This document shows positions 61,068-64,000 of a stretch of DNA of 64,000 nt, piece after piece; position 1 is the stretch's first letter; the number at the start of each line of letters is the position of its first letter. The stretch comes from Basidiobolus meristosporus CBS 931.73. Lineage: Eukaryota > Basidiobolomycota > Basidiobolomycetes > Basidiobolales > Basidiobolaceae. The notes beneath the pieces were generated by a model. That model ran no database searches. It was not told the DNA's origin and saw only the letters and a program-made list of their open reading frames with translations. Both the position numbers and the translations under genes were made by a program. The DNA lies in the NCBI GenBank assembly GCA_002104905.1, contig MCFE01000180.1, positions 62,001 to 126,000 of the forward strand. The letters are read 5' to 3'.

Positions 61068-62118
61068 CAGGCTATGAGCCACATGCTGTCACTGTCTGCA
61101 GTGTCTACAAATGTTATTAGAGGAAGTTTCCCCTCTGCTGAGAAGTGGGATGGATCTAACTATCAAGTGTGGAAGGTGAAACTGAAGAAGCTGCTACATG
61201 AAAGAGGCCATTGAGATGTTGTCATCAGAGAAGAATTCTGTTCTTAAAACATAGGAGAGGTGGCCTTAAAGTATCACAAAAGGAATAAAGTGCCTTTGAC
61301 TGCAAAGACTTTCACAGGAGGTACTGAGCCCCTAGCTGTATTCATTGCAATGTCTACTACCGCTATCACTGGAATGCTTTCCTCTGCTGAAAAGTTGGAT
61401 GAATTTAACTACCAAGTCTGGAAGGGGAAGATGTAGACACTACTAAAAAAGAGGCCTTTGGAATACTGTTATGGGAGAAAAATGCGCTCCTAAAGACATT
61501 GGAGAGGCAGTACCAGAAGAAAGAAGAAAGTATCACTATCTGCATTAGCCTTAATTTTAACAACAAGTTGCTAACTCAATGCCCAAGAGTAAAAACAGCA
61601 AAGAATGCCTGGAAGGCATTAGAAGACACCTATCAGAAATGTTCAGTTGCTAAGAAGATGCATGTTGGACAAAAATTCTTAACTACAAAGATTCTGCTAG
61701 TAATAGAAATAAGAATCTAATTAACAGAATTACTCTGTTAGTTGAAGAGATAGAATCTTTGGGCATACAAGATACTGATAAAGATGTAATAGTAGCCATC
61801 CTGAATAGCCTGACAGACAGGTTTTGGGGCCTTGTATCAGCCCTAGAATCCTGAACTGAAGATTTGCCCTTAGATTACACAGATGGAAGGCTCCTGGATG
61901 AAGAATTAAGAAAATCATGTGCCAATAAGAAGGAAGAAGAAAATGCTTTACTAAGTAATGCTGACCAGCAAAGGAGGTAATTGAGACCCTTTAAAGGCAA
62001 CAGCAACCTGCATTGCAACTAATGCAAAAGGAAAGGATATACGTGCAATGGTCCCTCAAAAAGGGAGATAGTCAGCTCAAGAAGCCTGAATATGGAAATA
62101 CTGCAACAACCAAAGGTA
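61068..62118 (+). pseudogene. Copia gag relic with a duplicated 5' part
   Basis: Two Gag starts lie in tandem. The first (61,068-61,305) has YQVWKVKLKKLL. The second begins near 61,315 with a decayed primer site (ACTGAGCCCC) and repeats the NYQVW segment, then continues through AKNAWKALEDTY (61,600) to the zinc-knuckle region (about 62,010). Stops and frameshifts are frequent. The second start could come from a different copy joined by recombination. Confidence 0.8.
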
Positions 62119-62205
62119 TGTTGTAAGTGTCTTGGAGATTTTGGAAGTAATTGGGAGAACAAGCAGATTATGTGGTTTTAACTTAATAATTGATTGTATG
62201 TGAAA
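62119..62205 (-). repeat. Truncated copia LTR, minus orientation
   Basis: TGTTGTAAGTGTC ... GTGAAAGTAG matches the first 87 or so bp of the reverse-complement LTR and stops where the unfamiliar coding element begins. This places the insertion of that element inside an LTR. Confidence 0.75.
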
Positions 62206-64000
62206 GTAGCTCTATGAAAAATTATTGTAATGATTCAATCAGGGGGCCATCACAAACTTAAATTCCCATGACTAAGAGGTACTGATCCTGTCAGGACACC
62301 ATCCAGAGACTGTTGAAAAATAATTATACCCCAGATTTTGCAAAAAACTTGGTCAAAAATTTTCATCTCAACAATATATAAGTGGCTTTTGATTGGTTCC
62401 CTGGCAATTTGCTTGCTTTCCAATCCTGGAAACTCTATCACCTCTTACATTTGTGTGCATTGATGGGCTATTGCCACCTTTTTGCACTCCTTACTTCCTG
62501 ACTCAACCTTTTCTCTTATTTTTCATGCACACAAGTTGATTGATTTCCATTGAAACTTCAGTTATACCTCAATTGCCAATTGTATTGCCCTATACAAGTC
62601 CCTATACCCCACACTAACACTGAGCCCAACCCCTCACTCAACAAGTAACTTCATTAAAATCCACCACTCAATAAGTATATATACTGTAACACTCTGGCTC
62701 CACAACTTTGGAGGGAACCCAATGGCTTTATGCTGCTATTCACTCACTGGTTCCCACATGTCCTGGTCTTCAGCTGGCACTGCAAGGTCAAGCACCTCAT
62801 CTGCCAGTCTTTGCAATATATACTTCTAGTATTCAAGTGTGTTTTCCTGAGCACTGCTCTTGAAGAAGTACTGCAACCTCTTGGTGGGCCTATTAGTTTT
62901 CTAAAATTCCGCTGAAGGCAATGTGATGGACTTTTGGGTTCTTGACATTGTAGCCTTGACTGTCAGTTAGACCTCCACTCTGTAAGCAATGGAGGACATG
63001 GAGGCTGTGGTAGATGATTTGCCATTTTTTGCAAACTCATCTACCTTGCAGGAGTGTTGCTCAACTTGCTGCACTTCCAACCCTTGTGAAAACAGTTGTC
63101 TTCCTGTTGGCAATTCTTCTTGGGTATGATGGAATTCAGTCTGCTCCTGGCTTGCAGCATTAATTGGCAAGAACTGCAGCTTATTCTGCATGCTTCCCTG
63201 TCTCAGGCAGGAGTAGATATTTTTCCCTTTACCTTTTCCTTTATCACTGCCAGGTCTTTGACTGTTAATTTGTCTGAGTGCTTCTTGTAATGAACTACAT
63301 TTTCTCCTTGATAAATTCTGCTTTGACACATCTATTTTGGCCTGCTTGTCCCTTGCTGGCACTCTTCTGGCAACCTGATGTTACTTTCTCACTTGTTTCA
63401 AGCATTCACTGTAGTTATAACAGGCTCCGGTATAAGCAGCTGGTTTATATCTCCACCAGGTACTTCACCGCTACTTTGAATCAGTGCTTCTTGCATGCTA
63501 CCATGACTTTTCCTTGATAAATATTGTGCTGGTGCATCCATGTTGCCTGCTTGTCCCTAATTTGCACTATTCCAGCTACCTGAAGTCTCTTTGACACTTG
63601 TCTGGAGCATTTGGCCCTGTTTGTTACAACCTCTTGAGGAAGCTGCTGGTTTTTAGCCATAGCACCATTGTACTTCTGCCTTTGATAGTCTCTGATATTC
63701 TTAAGATACTTTCTTAGCATACCAATGCTGGCCCAAAATCCATATGCCCATTGGAATCCAGGATAATGCTCATGGAACAAGTTAAGTGCATTCTGCATGG
63801 CCTTGGGTTCCTGATTGTCCTAAGGTATGCTGGCCTTAAGGTGTTGACATGCTAGACTTTGGATGGCCTCTTAAATATTATCCCACTCTTCATTATTGCA
63901 TTCAATTGCTTCACAGATCTTTGATGTCTTTTGATTTTTAGGATTTGGTATAAACAACACATATTCTCCCTTCCACACCATAATAGATTTTTCTGTGGGC
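62206..64000 (-). mobile_element. Unfamiliar repeated coding element, copy B (minus strand, runs off the window)
   Basis: Read on the minus strand it matches copy A at 20,040-22,280 from about 20,470 to its end. Open pieces are 63,481-63,798 (LFHEHYPGFQWAYGFWASIG, then KYLKNIRDYQRQ), 62,967-63,362 (RDKQAKIDVSKQNLS, SLQEALRQ, RPGSDKGKGKGKN) and 62,250-62,441 (EPIKSHLYIVEMK, QVFCKIWG). The last shows that coding extends beyond the stop of copy A. The segment near 63,920, VWKGEYVLFIPNPKNQKT, is better preserved here than in copy A. There is no domain that I recognise. Confidence 0.7.

Overview
The window looks like nuclear DNA of a filamentous or early-diverging fungus. Its genes carry many short introns (54-100 nt, GT...AG) and include an ArfGAP, a 142-residue Dib1-type spliceosome protein, an F-box/leucine-rich-repeat protein, a stomatin and a mitochondrial-type metallo-beta-lactamase fold protein. 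The repeats are fungal in style: Ty3/gypsy and Ty1/copia LTR elements and relics of a KDZ/Plavaka-like transposase. A GPI-anchored, TroA-like metal/siderophore-binding protein would fit a non-Dikarya lineage. The lineage assignment is inference.

The layout alternates between AT-rich repeat blocks and more GC-rich gene islands. Positions 1-25,100 are repeats: a long foldback inverted repeat with a solo LTR in one arm, transposase relics, a full-length gypsy element (4,258-8,883) inserted into an older opposite-strand gypsy relic, a broken copia element (15,219-19,336), and an unfamiliar repeated coding element (20,040-22,280). Positions 25,100-40,900 hold five resolved genes: ArfGAP, a coiled-coil protein, an F-box/LRR protein, a candidate TPP1/Tpz1-like OB-fold protein, and DIB1. 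Positions 40,935-51,270 are again repeats, dominated by a full-length copia element on the minus strand (40,950-45,633, TSD ATATC) that sits in the LTR of an older plus-strand copia relic. Positions 51,300-58,900 hold a LACTB2-like hydrolase/nuclease, a stomatin and the TroA-like surface protein. Positions 59,000-64,000 hold copia LTRs and fragments and an opposite-strand copy of the unfamiliar coding element.

The resolved genes do not form one pathway; they cover vesicle traffic, splicing, ubiquitin ligation, membrane scaffolding, probable RNA turnover, surface metal binding and possibly telomere protection. The mobile DNA tells a layered story. Target-site duplications are 4 bp for the gypsy family and 5 bp for the copia family. 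The copia primer site matches the anticodon arm of initiator tRNA-Met (half-tRNA priming). Both full-length elements carry disabling lesions. I reconstructed all splice structures by eye from reading frame and splice-site consensus.
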